Origin: Halobacillus hunanensis
Lineage (GTDB): Bacteria > Bacillota > Bacilli > Bacillales > Halobacillaceae
Length of the DNA: 64,000 bases
NCBI RefSeq assembly: GCF_900166655.1
Contig: NZ_FVZB01000006.1
Span: 1,178,001 to 1,242,000, forward strand
Direction of reading: 5' to 3'
Made by a program: the position numbers and the translations under genes. Below the pieces are notes generated by a model. The model did not search any database. It was not told the DNA's origin and saw only the letters and a program-made list of their open reading frames with translations. Shown in pieces: positions 62,588 to 64,000 of the stretch; the first letter of the stretch is position 1; every line of letters starts with the position of its first letter.

Positions 62588-62780
62588 CTTCGCCTATTCA
62601 ATTAACTACTATTCTACTAAAGATTATGAAAAAATGCTTGTATTTTAGAGTTTTTTGTCAAAGATTCTCCTGGTGGCGTGTTGCTGAATATATCATTTAA
62701 AACTTGTCCAAGATTAATAGTATGATCCACTACCTTTCATAGAAAAAAACTGCATTATTAATAGTCGGGAGGAGTTATGT

Positions 62781-63686
62781 ATGAATTTGAAAACACGTTC
62801 CATCATGGTCATTCTATTGTTTGTGCTGACAGTTACATTTGCGCTGGCGATCACCCCGCCAGTAAAAGCAGCACAAACGGGCGAAGTTGATACCCAATTG
62901 TCATTAAATGTTCGGGAAGCGCCTAGTTTGAATGCTACGGTGATCGGAAGTCTTTTACCAGGGCAACAAGTTGAGTATATTGATCTTGAGAATGGCTGGG
63001 GGCAAATCACTTATCAAGGACAGTTAGGATTTGTAAGCACCGCCTTTCTATCAGAAGGCGCTTGGGAGCGAGTTGAGGAAGAAAAACACGTTGAAGAGAA
63101 GCACGCGAGAAAACCAGACGAGTCCAGGGAGGAAAATCCTGATCAATCTGAGAGACAGGAGATCGAACGCATTATTCTCGACCCTGGTCATGGGGGTAAA
63201 GACCCTGGAGCCATCGGAAATTCTCTCCAGGAAAAAGACGTGATTCTAGAAATCGCTAAGCTCGTTGAATTTAAACTGCGTGCAAAAGGTTATGATGTTT
63301 TAATGACGCGAACAGATGATACCTTTGTTACCCTTGAAGATCGTGTAAAGCTGGCCAATACCTGGGGAGTCGATCTCTTTGTCAGTATTCATGCCAACGG
63401 ATACTATGACTCTAGCGCTAAAGGTATTGAAACCTTTTATAATGCAGGGAGTTGGGAGGCAAAAGATATTGCGGATTTAGTCCAAGAAAATGTTATCTCT
63501 GAAACTAGTAACCTGAGTCGCGGGGTGTTTAAAGCGGATTATTATGTTTTGCGTCATACTGATATGCCAGCAATTCTTGTAGAAACCGGGTTTGTCTCGA
63601 ATAAAAAAGATGCGAAGTTATTAAAAAGCAAAGATTACCGCGAGCAAGTGGCAAAAGGCATTGTCAAAGGCATAGAGAAGTATTAG
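62781..63686 (+). CDS. N-acetylmuramoyl-L-alanine amidase with SH3 domain
   Basis: A 301-residue secreted enzyme. A signal peptide (about residues 1-31, ending VKAA) is followed by a bacterial SH3 domain (about 36-93, LSLNVREAPSLNATVIGSLLPGQ), a charged linker of Glu/Lys/His and an Amidase_3 domain (about 127-301). Zinc and catalytic residues lie in LDPGHGGKDPGA, SIHANGYY and ILVETGFVSN. It cuts the bond between muramic acid and the stem peptide, in wall turnover or spore/mother-cell lysis. GGGAGGAGTTATGT precedes the ATG. Confidence 0.93.
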   Translation: MNLKTRSIMVILLFVLTVTFALAITPPVKAAQTGEVDTQLSLNVREAPSLNATVIGSLLPGQQVEYIDLENGWGQITYQGQLGFVSTAFLSEGAWERVEEEKHVEEKHARKPDESREENPDQSERQEIERIILDPGHGGKDPGAIGNSLQEKDVILEIAKLVEFKLRAKGYDVLMTRTDDTFVTLEDRVKLANTWGVDLFVSIHANGYYDSSAKGIETFYNAGSWEAKDIADLVQENVISETSNLSRGVFKADYYVLRHTDMPAILVETGFVSNKKDAKLLKSKDYREQVAKGIVKGIEKY

Positions 63687-63724
63687 TTAACTTGAAAACG
63701 CAGATCATTAACGTAGTCAAAATG

Positions 63725-63890
63725 ATAAGCCTCCTGCGAAAACAGCACGAGCTAAGATTCCACAGGAAAGCGACATTTGCTTTCCTAGGAAGTTCGACTA
63801 AGATCGGCACGTCCCCTGCCAACACCGAACGACCCCACGTCCTGTGGGGCCGCGGAAAGCGAAGTATTCTTACGAATCGATGGTAGTAAT
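63725..63890. repeat. Structured GC-rich intergenic element
   Basis: After the amidase gene comes a stretch richer in GC than its surroundings, with hairpins AGGAAAGC/GCTTTCCT (63764-63786) and CCCCAC/GTGGGG (63833-63849), and a repeated GGAAAGCGA word at 63765 and 63854. It resembles high-copy intergenic repeats of halophilic Bacillaceae. No protein gene was accepted here. Confidence 0.45.
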
Positions 63891-64000
63891 CTTTCCAGGT
63901 GTACAGCCCGAACTGATATTAATAGAATGATATAACTTTTATGTTATGTCTAAGCCTTGCTTATAACGTGAGTGTTCTGCTTCTGTCTATTACGGAAGAG

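Overview
The window looks like chromosomal DNA from a low-to-moderate GC, spore-forming, salt-adapted Bacillaceae, with gene families close to those of Halobacillus, Virgibacillus or Thalassobacillus. The evidence is a set of typical Bacillus genes (Ku/LigD, intracellular subtilisin with a LIPY motif, LtaS-type lipoteichoic acid synthase, a GbsR-type regulator, BioY with a BirA box, a KatE catalase behind a sigma-B-type promoter), strong AAGGAGG ribosome binding sites, and TPP and B12 riboswitches. Species cannot be fixed from the sequence alone. No rRNA, tRNA, prophage, intact insertion sequence or CRISPR array was seen.

Layout. 1-1.4 kb: 3' end of a terminal quinol/cytochrome oxidase operon. 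1.7-2.5 kb: alpha/beta hydrolase. 2.6-6.3 kb (minus): thiamine salvage operon thiW-tenA-thiD-thiM-thiE with two TPP riboswitches, one before thiW (terminator type) and one inside the operon before tenA (apparently a hairpin over the ribosome binding site). 6.4-9.4 kb: PucR regulator and a threonine-dehydratase-like enzyme behind an attenuator-like leader. 9.4-12.2 kb: divergent ku/ligD end-joining pair. 12.2-16.1 kb (minus): fatty acid degradation operon. 16.5-24.1 kb: HAD phosphatase, LtaS-like enzyme, DinB-family protein, bioY, CapA-like lipoprotein, HxlR regulator, TauE/SafE transporter and small unknowns. 24.2-26.3 kb: an actin-like ParM gene, a ribbon-helix-helix ParR-like gene, and upstream an AT-rich field of repeats that looks like a partition centromere. 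26.4-33.2 kb: rRNA methyltransferase, MarR/MFS pair, DUF488, a 44-residue zinc-ribbon-like protein, M20 dipeptidase, DASS anion symporter.

33.3-39.2 kb: a 22-residue membrane peptide, RpiR regulator with a gluconate branch (6-phosphogluconate dehydrogenase, gluconokinase) and catalase. 39.3-45.4 kb: glutamate synthase gltB-gltD. 45.7-51.5 kb: DmpA-type peptidase, PurU, a sigma-54 enhancer-binding protein, GbsR-like regulator, intracellular serine protease. 51.8-62.6 kb (minus): a 12-gene, almost continuously overlapping corrinoid salvage operon under one B12 riboswitch: uptake (btuF, btuC, btuD-cbiZ fusion), reworking of imported cobinamides to cobyric acid and back (CbiZ, CbiB, CobD), amidation (CobQ), nucleotide loop assembly (CobU, CobS, CobC, a second degenerate CobU-like protein), adenosylation (PduO type) and a PurM-like candidate alpha-ribazole kinase. 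62.8-63.7 kb: cell wall amidase, followed by a structured intergenic repeat.

Most worth follow-up: the chromosomal ParM/ParR/parC-like cassette, the two TPP riboswitches with different expression platforms in one operon, the degenerate second CobU inside the corrinoid operon, the dispersed palindrome containing CCACCTCAGGTCATCC, and four small genes or gene-like stretches too short for routine gene calling. Start codons were chosen from ribosome binding sites and several differ from the longest open frame.
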